DNA of 64,000 nucleotides, from contig CM065649.1 in the NCBI GenBank assembly GCA_033220425.1, positions 4,278,001-4,342,000 on the forward strand, given 5' to 3'. This document shows positions 10,650 to 22,800 of this stretch, piece after piece (position 1 is the stretch's first letter; each line of letters starts with the position of its first letter). Source of the stretch: Lepraria neglecta. Lineage: Eukaryota; Ascomycota; Lecanoromycetes; Lecanorales; Stereocaulaceae. The notes beneath the pieces are model-generated. The model made no database searches. It worked only from the letters and a program-made list of their open reading frames with translations, and had not been told where the DNA came from. A program made the translations under genes and the position numbers.

Positions 10650-13515
10650 CTACACACGAGCCCACAATAAAGGCGTTAAACCATTCTCACTTGTAACCGT
10701 CGTATCTCCCCCCTTTTCAAGCAGTTCGCGTGCCACATCTCTTGAGTCCGCCTCTGCTGCCATGTACAAGGCCGTCTGTCCATATACATCTCTTGCTTCT
10801 ATGTCTGCACTAAGGTCTAAAAGCACACTCAAGGTAGATACTTGGCCATGGCATGCTGCTTTATGAAGTGCTGTCGTCCCAGTCACATTTCTTGCTCCAA
10901 TATTTGCCTCGTGATCAAGGAGAAACGCAACATTGGCTGCGAAACCTCATGAACTTGCCCTACTCAGTATCCTATTCCCCATTTCGCCCATAGCCTCAAT
11001 GTTCGTACCACATTCAAGCAACAATTGCATCTTGCACTCTGTCGGATCATTTTGTGATTTCATACGCAAAGTACCAAGGGGCGTCAACCCGAAGATGTTC
11101 ATTGCCTCGACGTTTGTCCCGTTCTCGACCAGGCATCTCACTAAAGCCGCAGCGCCGCTCTCTGCGGCGGCATGGATAATTGGGAGTCTACCACCGTGCC
11201 TTTCGAAACAGCGTCTATGCTCGAACTTATTCTGCGTTTTAATACCCAGAGGAAAAGCTCATGTCCCCCATCTGCCTTTCCTAAGCTAACACTGTCTCCG
11301 CCCAACAAAGCGTCGGCAATGATAAGTTGACATGTTTTTTCAAGATCCCGAAAAGCGGCTGCGCGCACTCGAGGTTGACATCCCTCACCTTTTGTGTTCA
11401 ATTCAACACATCTGGCTACCAGAACCTTCACAGCTTGTTGGACCGCTGACCAAGCTGGATGATATAAAAGTCGATCGTCGTGTTCATAAATGTCATCCTG
11501 CGTCTACTAAAAATGTGACTGCATGTAAGATACTCTTTAACAGACGAATGCGCGAGTGTGACTTGTTTCCTGTCTTCACTATTGGATTTTCCTCTTCTGG
11601 GTGTTCCGGTATCAGCATTCTCGTTACTGGCAATTCCATTCTCTTCATCTCCGGTATCTGGCGCAACAATACCGAAGTGATTTGTTCTACCAGAGATGGA
11701 AATCAAGCCGGGTAAGACATCTAGTATAGCATATGCATATGAGAGTCGATATTCATTACTCACTAGTGGCTCTCTATTTAAGTTTATCACCTGAGCCTCA
11801 CAAAGTTTGACTAGCTTCAGAGGTCTTTGGGCAGACAAGCCACTATAAAACCGTACATGCATCTTCACGATACTCTTCTTTGATACCCGCTAGGATGCGG
11901 TTGTACGTTTCTTCTAGATCGTTAGGCAGCTCGTACAATATTGGTCGAACAAGACCGGGTTTGAGGCAGGACTTTAAGGCATCTAATTGGCAGAACACCC
12001 ATCGGAACATCCCATCAGCCCTCTCGACGAGCGGTCCCTGCACCTCTACTCTAAGGCTTTCAGTCCATTTCTTCCTCTTGCCGATGACCTCGAGCTTGCT
12101 CTGAACCTACCCCTCGTTATCGCTATTTACTTGGCTACTCTCGATCCATATAGCAGGGCTCACCAACAAGAATACCATGGCTGACTGGATATCGAACTCT
12201 CTTCTGCTGGTCATAAGTAGATGCAGATTTTCCAAAGATGAGCGGTGTAGATTGGCGACGATTTCGTGTAACTCTTCAGTCCAACAGGGCATTCGTCTAA
12301 TGCATCGACGATGATAAACGCCGACCCAGTGTCTTTCAGGACTGATGTTAAGGCGATCTGAACTTCCTCTGTAATAGGTCTTTCACTGCCCGAATTACAT
12401 TTGCGGTATAATAATGAAGCTCTTTTGATAGTAGTGGCAATTGAGCACAAATTTGAGCCGTGATCGATGTCAAGAAATTGGACGCCTTTTGCTTTCGAAC
12501 ATCGCTGAAGTCGAAATAGAAGTAAGCCATTACGGGACCTTCAATCGACGCACGTCTGGTTTTCATATCCTCAATGATCGTCGAGCTCAGAACAGTTTTG
12601 CCACATCCAGCAGTACCATGCAACCAAAGGAACGAGTTCGGCGAAGTACACCATTTCTCAAATTCTTGGCCTCGAATGAACCGATTGCCGGTCGTTGGTT
12701 GATGCTTCCTGCGTTGATCTACATGGTTTACTGATGGTTCTGTAGTCGAGAGCCACGCCGCGATATCTCGGCTAGCTTTCTCCTCCCAGGTCTGGCGCTC
12801 GTGAGCACGAGCGGTGGCAAAGACTTCTCCTAGCCGAATAAGACCTGCATCAATCATGGTTGTCAAATCGCTTGGTGGCAATTGTCGATACGTGCGTCTG
12901 CAAAGTCCCTTCTCAACTGGGTAAGGCCTGCGTCGACGGCCACATTCAAGGCTGCCTGATGGCGATCGTCAATGCGAGAGGCCGTAAAGTCTTCTCTCAG
13001 CTGAGCAGGGGCTGTATTGATGGCCATAGTTAAGGCTACTTTATAGACATCGTCAACGTGAGCGGTAGCAAAGTCTTGTCTTCGCTGAGTAAGGCCTGCA
13101 TCGGCAGCGATGGGGAGCGCCGCTTGATCGGTTTTCAATGTCAGACTGAATGCTGATTTGTACCTCTCTAGATCATATATAATCTGCTGATCTTTTCACT
13201 CTTCTATTTTCTTCATGCCATCACTAACCTCTAATTTATCTTTGATTCCAGCGAGCTGCTGAGTACATTGTTTCATCAATTCACCCTGTTCGTTGACGAC
13301 AGCCAAGGTGGACAATTTCATCACACTAGAACAGTTGACAAGCTCTTCAAGCCTCTTCAAAATCTCCCGCAGTGCCCGTACTTCCGTACTGAGGCGTTGA
13401 ATGTCATTTCTTGCATGTTTCACTCCAACAAGATACTTTTGGCATAATGAGTAGACTTGTGCTGATATTTGGACGACTGCAATGAAACACTAGCAGCAGC
13501 GCTGAGACCATCCAT
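10650..13515 (-). pseudogene. NACHT-ankyrin NLR-like gene, broken
   Basis: Relic of a fungal NLR (STAND) receptor read right to left. The N-terminus starts MDGLSAAASV and, in the next frame, continues with SAQVYSLCQKYLVGVKHARN and RLSTEVRALREIL, the usual NLR-associated N-terminal helical domain. Next come about three and a half 28-residue repeats, then a NACHT domain with P-loop WLHGTAGCGKTVLS near 12590-12620, AFIIVDALDECP near 12310 and NLHLLMTSRREFDI near 12220. A winged-helix-like region follows (LAHSSVKEYL near 11550), then ankyrin repeats (GTTALHKAACHGQV, DVYGQTALYMAAEAD) to 10650. The order is that of a full-length receptor, but the frame changes at least five times and no splice signals explain this. 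Intact relatives detect non-self or trigger cell death; this copy should be silent. Confidence 0.85.
12872..13123 (-). repeat. three tandem 84-bp (28-aa) repeats inside the NLR relic
   Basis: Three contiguous units of 28 residues, with consensus close to AALxxAxDAGLTQLRxDF followed by ATARxDDxHQ, at about 13123-13040, 13039-12956 and 12955-12872. A fourth, weaker unit (MIDAGLIRLGEVFATARAHE) follows in another frame to about 12790. The units are diverged, so the array is not recent. They sit between the N-terminal domain and NACHT, where such repeats may act as a spacer or coiled linker. Confidence 0.75.
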
Positions 13516-13955
13516 TGCAAGGCGGCTCAATGAAAACAGTGGATCAAAAGAAGTGTATATATATGTGCCTAGTGAATGATTGTATTCTGGAGTGAGGAAC
13601 GGAAACTGTCGCATTCAGGCCGAGGCGGGACGACGTTCAGTAATTTGGCAGGGAAAGGCTACGGTGAATTTGCGTGGCGTTGAGCAATAGAGTCTGGGAT
13701 GTCGCTTCTGAAAGCTTGGTAGGGAAGAAGAGCTGCAAGATGAAGTTCTTTAAACCTTCTGAATAGCGGGTAACCATCAAAGCAGAGCTGCTTCAGAGAT
13801 CTGCTGGGGAGCTGGTATTTGATACCAATCACGCTAAAGTAGATTAATTACATCGAACGTACATATCACCATGCACGAGCTAAACGCACCCTACCACTAA
13901 CGATCCTCTCCTCTTAAAGAGTATAGTCAAGCGAGTCCTACTCTTCCAGCTGGTA
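13516..13955. other. divergent intergenic region
   Basis: Upstream of both the NLR relic (-) and the PRCC gene (+). Nothing recognised beyond the presumed PRCC promoter. Confidence 0.4.
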
Positions 13956-15110
13956 ATGGCTCTAGTCGACTACTCCTCCGAGGACTCAGAGTCCGAAGAA
14001 ATCCCCGAACAGCAAGAACCCGCAAAGAGCAAGCCAAACCCAACCAAGCCGGCCTTCCAAAAGGTAGTCGACCGCTCAAACCCGCACAAAATCCGAGTCA
14101 GCCTACCCCAACCTTCCAAAACCCAAGGATCCGATGAAACAGAGCGTCCTGCGAAAAGAGCGAAAGTGGGCTCAGGCGGTTTCAGCGGCTTCAACTCCCT
14201 CCTTCCAGCGCCCAAGCGGGCAGCAGCTACGAGCGGTGGGACTGCGGCGAGCGGGATGAAGAGGGGTGGGTTGGGCAGTGGTGTCAGTTTAAAGACGGGG
14301 GCCGTGCCGGGGTTTAGTAGGGAGCCTGCACCCACCATGGAGACGGGTCTTGAGGATGGTGAAGAGGGGGTACAGGGGGAGGCAGACCAGGACACAAACA
14401 AGATGCTAGTCACGGCAGATGAGGGGATCTCTCTCCCGAAGCCAGTCGAAGAGCCGAAGCCGAAGGGAAAGACAACGATGTTCAAGCCGCTATCAGTAGC
14501 TCGGAAACCGCAGAAGAAGAAAGCTCCACCTAAAGATGGCCTGGGCGGCATTAAAGCCCAAAGCAGTGACCCGGTGCAACAGCCAAAGCCAGTGCCCAAG
14601 GACTCCTTATTTTTTACGGGAGAGACATATGATACATCAAGACCCGAAGCGGTGTCAAATGGAACGTATCAGCCAATGGTGTACAGTACTAAGGAACCAA
14701 CCATCGAGCCACCGCCTGAAGAGACCCCTTATCCAGAAACCTACTCCACCTCAAACCTTCCTGATACCACCTCCCAACTCCCCGAATCCCTCACCACCAT
14801 AGCCACAGACCTCAACCTCTCCGCCTCCCAAAAACGCCAACTCTTCGGCCGGCAAAAACCCAACTCCAATTCCAACCCCACACCAATCAACATAGTAAAC
14901 TTCAACACAGACGCCGAATACGCCGCCAACGAGATCCTCCGCCAAGCAGGCGAAACCGTACAACACCAACCCGTCCGCGCTATCGCGTCGGGCAAGCATA
15001 GTCTGAAGCAGTTGGTGAATGCGGCCAGTAATCAGAAGGATGCGCTGGAAGAGAGTTTTGCTAGTGGGAGGCGGAATAAGAAGGAGGCGGGGAGTAAGTA
15101 TGGGTGGTGA
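13956..15110 (+). CDS. PRCC-domain protein
   Basis: Single exon of 384 aa. It starts MALVDYSSEDSESEE, a common opening of fungal PRCC-like proteins, and ends in the conserved PRCC C-terminal block: INIVNFNTDAEYAANEI, then RAIASGKHSLKQLVNAAS and EESFASGRRNKKEAGSKYGW. The middle is low-complexity, Pro/Lys/Gly-rich and basic, with a putative nuclear signal (RPAKRAKVG). Human PRCC interacts with MAD2B and is found with splicing factors; nuclear action is inferred here by homology only. An ATG at the start of the acidic N-terminus was chosen because no upstream in-frame start exists nearby. Confidence 0.88.
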   Translation: MALVDYSSEDSESEEIPEQQEPAKSKPNPTKPAFQKVVDRSNPHKIRVSLPQPSKTQGSDETERPAKRAKVGSGGFSGFNSLLPAPKRAAATSGGTAASGMKRGGLGSGVSLKTGAVPGFSREPAPTMETGLEDGEEGVQGEADQDTNKMLVTADEGISLPKPVEEPKPKGKTTMFKPLSVARKPQKKKAPPKDGLGGIKAQSSDPVQQPKPVPKDSLFFTGETYDTSRPEAVSNGTYQPMVYSTKEPTIEPPPEETPYPETYSTSNLPDTTSQLPESLTTIATDLNLSASQKRQLFGRQKPNSNSNPTPINIVNFNTDAEYAANEILRQAGETVQHQPVRAIASGKHSLKQLVNAASNQKDALEESFASGRRNKKEAGSKYGW

Positions 15111-15469
15111 GGATGATTATGGAAATCAACGAATATAAGGAATGGTGGCCTGGGGTACGTGGTGCATGTGCGTATTTAGGATAGCTATTAGTGTGAAAAT
15201 CGTTGTCAAATTACCGTGACGATTGACGAGACCAAGTGCCTATGTGTTCATAGAAGCAAGTAGCATGCTCATCATAAAGGAAAAATAATTCATTGATACT
15301 CTATCTGACTACGTACGTACAATCAAAACAGTAGAAAAAAACCCCTCTACACATCAAAACGCTATCCCTCCGCCTCATGCCCCTAAAATGCACCGCTAAC
15401 AATCCGCTCAATCCAAACCAAAACAAACGGTCTTTTTTTATAGTTTTATGCGCCGTTCTCCCCTCCCCA
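15111..15469. other. intergenic, convergent 3' ends
   Basis: AT-rich 3' regions of the PRCC gene and the second AT-hook gene. Nothing else seen. Confidence 0.45.
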
Positions 15470-16462
15470 TCACATGCTCGCACAACCATCAATTCCCCTC
15501 ACTTCGCAAGGAACCTCAAAAAGCTGCCTCTTCAGCTCCCGCTCAAGCTCACCCGTCTCCTTCTCGAACTTTTCCTGCTCTTCATAGCTAACATGCCGGC
15601 CCTCTCGTTCCCCGCGCGCATCGGCACGCCTCCAGGTTTCTAGGTCCAGACAGAAAAAGTACATACTAAGTTCCTCGGCATTGAAGTCCTCAAACCCCAT
15701 GATCTCGACGTCGGGGAAGTCTATGGCGCATTTCAAGCAGGGGCAGTGCTGTCTGTGACCATGTGCGTTGGGTTCATGTTGGGGGTTGGTGTAGCATTGA
15801 CAATTTCGCAAGTGACAATTGGTGGGGTTGTTGATGCGTTGAGAGGGTGTGTGAGTGGGGGTAGGCTGTAGAAAGTTGGCATTGGTAGTGGGTTGGTTGC
15901 CAGCGAGTTGGAGAATTGCGAGGGGAGCTGAGTGTAAGTTGGTAGTGTAGTTCGGATGTTCGGTGATGTTGTTGCTGTAGTCGATAGCTGCTTCCCAAGA
16001 TTCGATGGTAAGATTACCATTAGTGGCTGGGAACTTGGACTTGTTCTTTGATCCTAGGGGCCTGCCTTTTTTCTTGGGCACCTTCGTGACTCGGGCTTCC
16101 TTGGGCTTGTTCTTGGAACCTGGGGGTCTTCCTCTTCTGGTTGTTTTGCTAGGTGAGGGGGAATGGGCTGTTAATGCGCTGTTTGTGGGGGAGTAACTGG
16201 TTGGCGTGCTGTTCGAGGGTAAGTTGCCGTTTGATGTGCTGTTTGAGGGGGTCAGGTCCCCATGAGAACGTACGCTCCGATGGAAGTCGCTGCTAAAGAT
16301 GTTGCCATGGGAAGGAACCTGGCTCGTTGGCACGTTATTTTGCAAGACGTTAGTTGGCCCCATTTGTATGATGATGCGGGAAGGGCCATTTCCCAATTGC
16401 ATGTTGTTTTGAGCGGACTCGGTCATCATTGACATGCTGTTTGTAAAGATGGGAGCATACAT
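15470..16462 (-). CDS. AT-hook protein with Cys-rich segment, hypothetical
   Basis: Single exon of up to 330 aa (an ATG at 16432 would also serve). Two AT-hooks in tandem, TTRRGRPPGSKNKPK and KKKGRPLGSKNKSK (about residues 110-145), predict binding to AT-rich DNA. A cysteine/histidine cluster follows (HLRNCQCYTNPQHEPNAHG, then HCPCLKC, about residues 217-243), possibly a metal-binding knuckle. The C-terminus is acidic and helical and ends with VPCEVRGIDGCASM. The N-terminal 100 residues are Asn/Ser/Thr-rich and unstructured in appearance. No named family recognised. The hook core GRPLGS is shared with the AT-hook protein at 2747-3928. Confidence 0.65.
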   Translation of the reverse strand: MYAPIFTNSMSMMTESAQNNMQLGNGPSRIIIQMGPTNVLQNNVPTSQVPSHGNIFSSDFHRSVRSHGDLTPSNSTSNGNLPSNSTPTSYSPTNSALTAHSPSPSKTTRRGRPPGSKNKPKEARVTKVPKKKGRPLGSKNKSKFPATNGNLTIESWEAAIDYSNNITEHPNYTTNLHSAPLAILQLAGNQPTTNANFLQPTPTHTPSQRINNPTNCHLRNCQCYTNPQHEPNAHGHRQHCPCLKCAIDFPDVEIMGFEDFNAEELSMYFFCLDLETWRRADARGEREGRHVSYEEQEKFEKETGELERELKRQLFEVPCEVRGIDGCASM

Positions 16463-16831
16463 ATTGTTGGTTAATGATGGAAGAAGAAGAGAGGAGAAGA
16501 AAAACTAAATAAAGTATTGTGCGGATGATAATAGACCTCGTTCCCAACAGCCGGGATTGAAGCTTGCTCGCCAGAACAGTCATCGCGAAGCCTAAAAGTT
16601 TTTGATACCGGTCCCTGGCAGAGTTTTCGAATGCTTCAAAACAGTGAATGCCAAGCTTGGCAGGCTCTACCTTATCACTTTCGGAACGCGGTGAACGGGG
16701 ACAGGTTTCCCCTGGAGCGTAATCAAATTGCAAGAACTACGCTCTTACTTAATCTAGTAGAAAGGTAGGTGCGATGTAGGAGGTGCTGCATTTACATACC
16801 TTTGCCGCTTTCTCGTTTCTCACGGCAGCCC
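16463..16831. other. intergenic
   Basis: Between the start of the AT-hook gene and the stop of midasin, both on the minus strand. Nothing recognised. Confidence 0.4.
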
Positions 16832-19800
16832 TCACCCACTATCCACAACCTCCGCAAACCACTGCCTCAGCGCCTGCGCCAAGACGCCCGGTAATTCTCT
16901 CACATTCCCAACTACAAGATAATACGGAAATGGAAAGTCGTCCAGATACCGCTTAATTTTCAGCTTCGTCTCTCCAGTGGCATCTGGCTCAAATACCGCT
17001 TGACTCATATCCATTATAGATTCTCCCTTTAGGAGAGCATCTACGATGACGAAGACTATCATGATACGCTCTTCCTGTGCTTGGCGTACTAGACGCCGGA
17101 TAGCGTCATGGCCTTCACATACGCCGTCGCTGATGATGAGTTCTAATTGCCAAAGGTCAGTGCCGGCGTTGAATGTTCTTTGTTGCGCTTCACGGAAGAG
17201 GGTGATTGAGTCGGCGACTAGTTTGCGAACATTGGTTTTTGTCTGCTGGAAGGTGAAGTGCTGGAATATTTGTGTGCCGGCTTCAGATGAGAAAGGTTTA
17301 TCGAAGTCGTGGGCGACATGGACTTCGTTGCCAAATCCAACCACACAGATTTCGCCAACCTCTAGCATGCTCAAGCTCTTTGAGACAAGTGCCAGGGTCT
17401 CAAAGGCTAATTGACCGCTCCCGCTCTCGCCCATAGATTTGCTGTCGTCTACGGCAAGCATGATCTGATAATTTCGTTTTGATGGAGTTGAGCGCCGCAT
17501 CCAGATCTTGTCACGCTTATATTGAGAGGCGATGTAGGGAATTATGCGTTTGATGTTGAGGCGCTTCCCCGTACGGAAGTCACCACGAATTTTGGTGGCG
17601 AGGGTAGGGGCGAGGATTAAGCGGAGTTGCTCTGTTAGGGAAAGAGAAAGTTCGCGGGTGAGGCTGTCGTAGTGTGACCAGAGGCGTCGAGCTTCTTCTG
17701 CCGAGCGTGGGGAGGGGTAGCTGGTGGATTGGAGGTGGGTTGTTGAGAAGTCGTTGTCCAATTCCTCAATGTCTTCTTCGTTCTGGGCGCCTGAACTCTG
17801 GGCTTGATCCTGCCTTCGACTGCGATCGAAGTTATTGGCGATGAAAGCACCATGTCTAGACTGCTGTGACTCAACATCTGATCTATCGACCTTGTCATCG
17901 GTATTCTCCATAATTTCCTCTTGCTGGTCAGCGCCTTCCTCGTTTGGCTCCTCGGCAGGGAAGCTGCGAGGCTGATCATGCATCTCTGAATCCATAGCAT
18001 TTTCATCCAGAGCGCGAGCTTGTTCATCGTTAGCCGCACCCAGGGCTTGAGTATCGGCGTCAGCTTCTTCATCATGAAGGTGCTCGAAATCTTGACCGGC
18101 CATTTCCACATCTGAAGGTCGCGGCTGAGCTTCTGCCTGTTGGTCAGACGCATTTTGAATCTGTCTTTGTCGCCTATGCCATTTCTCAAGAGCATCACCA
18201 AGCTTCTGGAAGGCTTGACTGCCACTATTGTCGTTCGGAGTGTCGTCCTTTGCTTGGCCCTGTTCTGGCCTGTCCAAGTTCGAGCCGATTTGGCCATCCT
18301 TGGCTGCAGCTTCAGCGTTCTCTTGATTCGACGAGCTGCCTTTGAACCCCTTGTTGGCTTGAGCTTGACTCGCAGATGCCTGTTCTTCTTCGTTCTGCGG
18401 TTCCGTATCCTCGCCAAGGCCACTCACGTCGCTAGGTGCGATGTTGTCTTGATCCACAGCGGCATTGTCGGAGTGATCTTGTGATAGGATTTGGTCGTCT
18501 TGTTGATCCTCTTCCTCGGGCTCAGTATCAACAGGTGATCTGGCGTCGTTGGCATCCTCAGCTTCTCCTTCGTCTTCCTCTGCGTCTCCTGGCTGGCTTT
18601 GAGGCGACTTCGCCATGTCCGACTCATCATTTTGCGCGTCTTCAAGGCCCCGAGCTTCTGTTTCCTCGCGATCTTGTTCTTGGTCGATGTCAGACATGCC
18701 GTCCATGTCGCTATCTCCTGAGGCCGACTCTGCATCTGTACCATCGACGTTGTCCAGGTCCATCTCATCAGGCAGATCAAGATTTTGTCCATCCTGAGCA
18801 TGTGGGTCCATCTTCTCGGTCTCTTCTTTTGATACTTCTTCACCCTCGTCTGCACCTTCTTGGCTGGCATCATCGTCAATATCAATCTCCTCATCTTGGT
18901 CATTCTCTTGTTGAGCAGCTGATTCAGCAGCAGCTTGCTCATCTTTCTCGGCCTTCCCTTTAGACTTAGATCCTTCCTTCTCTTTCTCTGCCTCGTCTGC
19001 CTTCCCATCCCAAAGCTTCTCATCCACAGCTAATGGGTCCAGGTTATCCACGTCGCCCGTCTCCTCATCGATGTCATCCTCTTCTCCTTCACTAGGAGAC
19101 TCATCATCTTCTCCCTTGTCAGAAACATCTCCCATCTCGCCCTCGAGCTCATCTTGATCCATATTGACTGCGTCCTCTTGATACTCAATCTCATCACCGT
19201 CTTTCTCCTTCTTGCCTTGTTGAGCGAGTTCAGACAGATCCTCGTCATCTTCAACATCTTTACTAATATCTTCTGCGCCTTCTCCTTCACCGAGACCGGT
19301 GCCACCTTCAAGCTTCTCTGTTTTGCCGTCATCTGCAGTTGATTTCTCGGGAGGACTACAGAAGCCGTCCTGCGCGATCTGCGAGAAAGAGTGTGCTAGA
19401 AGTGATGCAAGCTTGCATAATGACTGGTATAATTTGATATACCGAGCTACCGCAGCTTCTTGAATGTTTCGATATTGTTCAACGATGGGAAATGCCATGG
19501 CGCAGACTACAGCTGCCACACGAAGTGCATCATCACTCGCAGAGAGAAGTTTTATTTTCGATAACGCATTTTCCAGCAGAGCATTGACCTCTCGAGAGCC
19601 CAGGCTTCTTAGACTGCCAGTCAGAGACTCGTCCGTTCGAATCAACCATGTCGCGTCTTCCTCAGTGGTAGGGATTGATGCGCAAGCCTCTTGCATGCGT
19701 TGTATGGCAACCAAAATCGAGTCCGATATATTTGAGACGCTGTTGTCGAATCCTTCCAGAGTGAGAGATTGCTCTCCATTCGCATGTCTTGATCCAGTCT

Positions 19801-22800
19801 TCCTTCGTTTCGATGGCCGAGGCGCCTGCGCATTAGAGTCATCCGGAGTGACAATTCCAGGGCTGGCAGTCTCCGCTTTCGTCCAAAGGTCAATTTGCTT
19901 AAATACAAAGGTCAATCCGGGGTTCTGCTCGATCACGACTTGCAGATGTGCTTTCAAGTCACGCATTGTGCATTCCGCCTCGGCAAATACTTGCTCATGC
20001 CTGGAGGAAGACAAGCCTGCAGGAAGCTCCGGTAGGTAATCAAAAGCCCTAATATTCGCTATGATCCGGCCTTTCCAGTGCATCAAATCCTTTGTGACTG
20101 TTGATGCATCGTGGCCGCCTAGCCGAGCGTGCTTTTCGATAATTACGGAACCGGCTTCAAGGATCCCAGGTAACCATCTCAGTACCTGCTGGATACCTTT
20201 TGCATTGTGGATGGTGTGGTCTCGTTTCGTCAAAGTGTACGAGCCAGGAGCCCAAATACTCTGCATTCGCTTCATTGTCTTGTCGAGATGGCCGAGGTCG
20301 GTGCTTGCATTCGCAATTGCGACTCTTTGCCTAAGTACGACTGAGATCATACTCTCTAAATACCCGACGCTCCTGCTTACCTCACCATGAGTGAGGTCTT
20401 CCGAATGATTCCGTGATCGTTCTTTCACTTGAGGCATGATATTCAGCAACTTGTGAAAGTGGTATTCTGCGGCATGCACATCGCTCGAAAACGAGGTGGT
20501 GGCGAGCGCCGGACTGTCTGTCAGTATGACAGAATTTGATGCTTGCTTGGCTATGGCATCACTGCTCATATTTGATCGGAAACCCATCTGGCGCAGGTCC
20601 CTCAAAGTCTCTGCGTACAGCTTGCGCTTTCCGGCTTTGAGATGCTTAATGCCCTCAGCGTTCTCCTTGGTTGCTTTCGAGGGAGTCTCCCTTTGCAAAA
20701 TCTTGATACTGTCTATCAGCTCGACGCCAAAAGATTCGAGGTATGACGAGGCATCGACTGCAGTGGGAGGTAGTTCGCTCATCTGGAGCATACGGGAAGT
20801 AGTGGAGCTAGTGTTCACGAAGCGCTCTGGCTTCGTTTGCCAGACGGTAATGTGCTGCTGCCAAAGGTGCAAGGCACGTGCGTCCATCATCGTGGCCTCG
20901 ACAGGCCTCGCAGGCGACGCTGATGTCTCATACAAGTGGGTGATTTCTGGAAGACCCTGCGCAAGGATTGTCTCTGAGGGTCGTGCCAGCTGAGTTCGAT
21001 ATTTGCGAACCACTTTGAAGAGCTTGTGATGAGAACGCTTTGCGCTGTCCCGTAGTGCGTTGATGTTAGTATCTTTCCAGCTGGCAAATAACAGAATCTC
21101 TTTCATGGCCTTCTCTAAGGCTTGTCGGCCTTTTCGTAATGACTCCTTAATCGGACCTTCGAATCGAGTATAGTAGCTTAGAAAGTTTGCAAGGGCGTTG
21201 TGTATCACAATCATTGCTGGCACTTCTTTGACGAGAATCTCGAGATATCTCTTGAAGCAGCCGATCATCCCGAGGCGATAGGAGTACTGTCCCATTGACG
21301 TACTCGCAAGAAAATCTGCGAGGGTGCGGAACATGCCCTCGGCATGAGAGCGTAGATCATCTTGAGCGTCGACCATAGAGAGTGGCGCCGCAATGATCAC
21401 TTCGTACGCGATGAACCACCAAGAATCAGTGTCATCATTGCACTTCTTGTCTTCCATGTCCAGTAACCGAGCCCAAGTTGAAAGCTCCAGTCGTCGCCAG
21501 CTGACAAGCAGATCTGTAAGCTGGTCGTACAAGGAGATAGCGGTGTACTCCTTGCTGGCAACGACTTGCCACTCGTGGACATAACCATGGAGCTGCTCGG
21601 CTTTGGTCAAAATCTTAGCAATGGGCTCCGTATGCCGCATTACCATCAGCTCTGAAGAAGTTCGCAGGACATCGCCGAGGGTTGCATGCTCTGGCCAAGC
21701 TTCCTGAAGAGTGATGAACCTTGTTTGGATCTTGTGGATGAGAGTGATGAGCTTCTGTGCTTCTGACAAATTGGCATCTGTGTAGAAGTTGTAAAGCTTT
21801 CCTGGAGTGGCTTGGCCGTGCAGACGCTCATTGCTCTCGTCTAAGCTTATGATGACAGCCGAGAGTATATTCTCAGCCGGCACTGGTGACTTTGACAAAG
21901 ATCTATCATCTTGCCACATGCCTGCAATAGTCCGGGAAGCATTCCGAAGCATGCTCAGAATTCCTTCAGAAGGGCTTTCAGTGCTTTGTAGAATCTGCCG
22001 TTGCAAGCCGGCCAGGCGTTGAGCTTGTGCCCTTGCATCGTAAATAGTCTTGACTGATTTGGTACGCTCTTCCTCCGGACTGGTGTAGTTTGGAAATAGC
22101 TGGAGGAAGTCCTGTTCGTCAGCTTCGTTGCTGTCCTCTTCGCCTCCACGATAACGGTACAGCGATGACTTGACAGCGTTTTGCTGTTGATCATGATCTA
22201 GCTGATCTTTCCATTCGTGGTACGAGCTGTGGAAAGCTTGAAACATTGTTTGCGTAGACGAAGCGTTTAGATCTTTGCTGACACTTTGAGCTACCGCAAC
22301 GGTTTCCATGTAGTGGAACCGTGGGTCAAAACTGGCAGTGCGCTGGGTTTCTGGCTCGGCATTCGTTCTCATGAGATTGTAAGGTCCAGCACCCAGGAAT
22401 GGCGTGGAATTGCAGAGGTATTTGATAACCTGGTCACTGGGCGTCGGCTGAGTACCGGCAAGCAGAGCAAGGGCCAAACCCACGTCAAGTCCCTGCAACA
22501 TGACGATCAAAGGCTTGGTAATATCCTCATAAGCATGAAAGCTGGTTGACAATCGGTTGATAGCTTGAGCGATGTTCGATCTCAGAACCTTGATCTCCTG
22601 GATTGGTGGAGCTTGGCCTTGAAAGGCGAAATGTAGGGTTAATAGCACTGGTGATCTCAAGGCAATAGTATTTAAGATATTGTTAAATTCGGCTTGCAGC
22701 TGTCCAAGCTCGGAGACGTGGGGACGGACGATTGAGGGCACTTCTGGCTCGGCTCCTAAAGCTAGTAGATTCTGCTTTGCCAAATCGATACGAAAGCTCG

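Noticed and set aside
17635-19332. Long Lys/Arg/Met-rich minus-strand frames in the acidic part of midasin
   Set aside because: They are shifted readings of the Asp/Glu-rich repeats in the true midasin frame.
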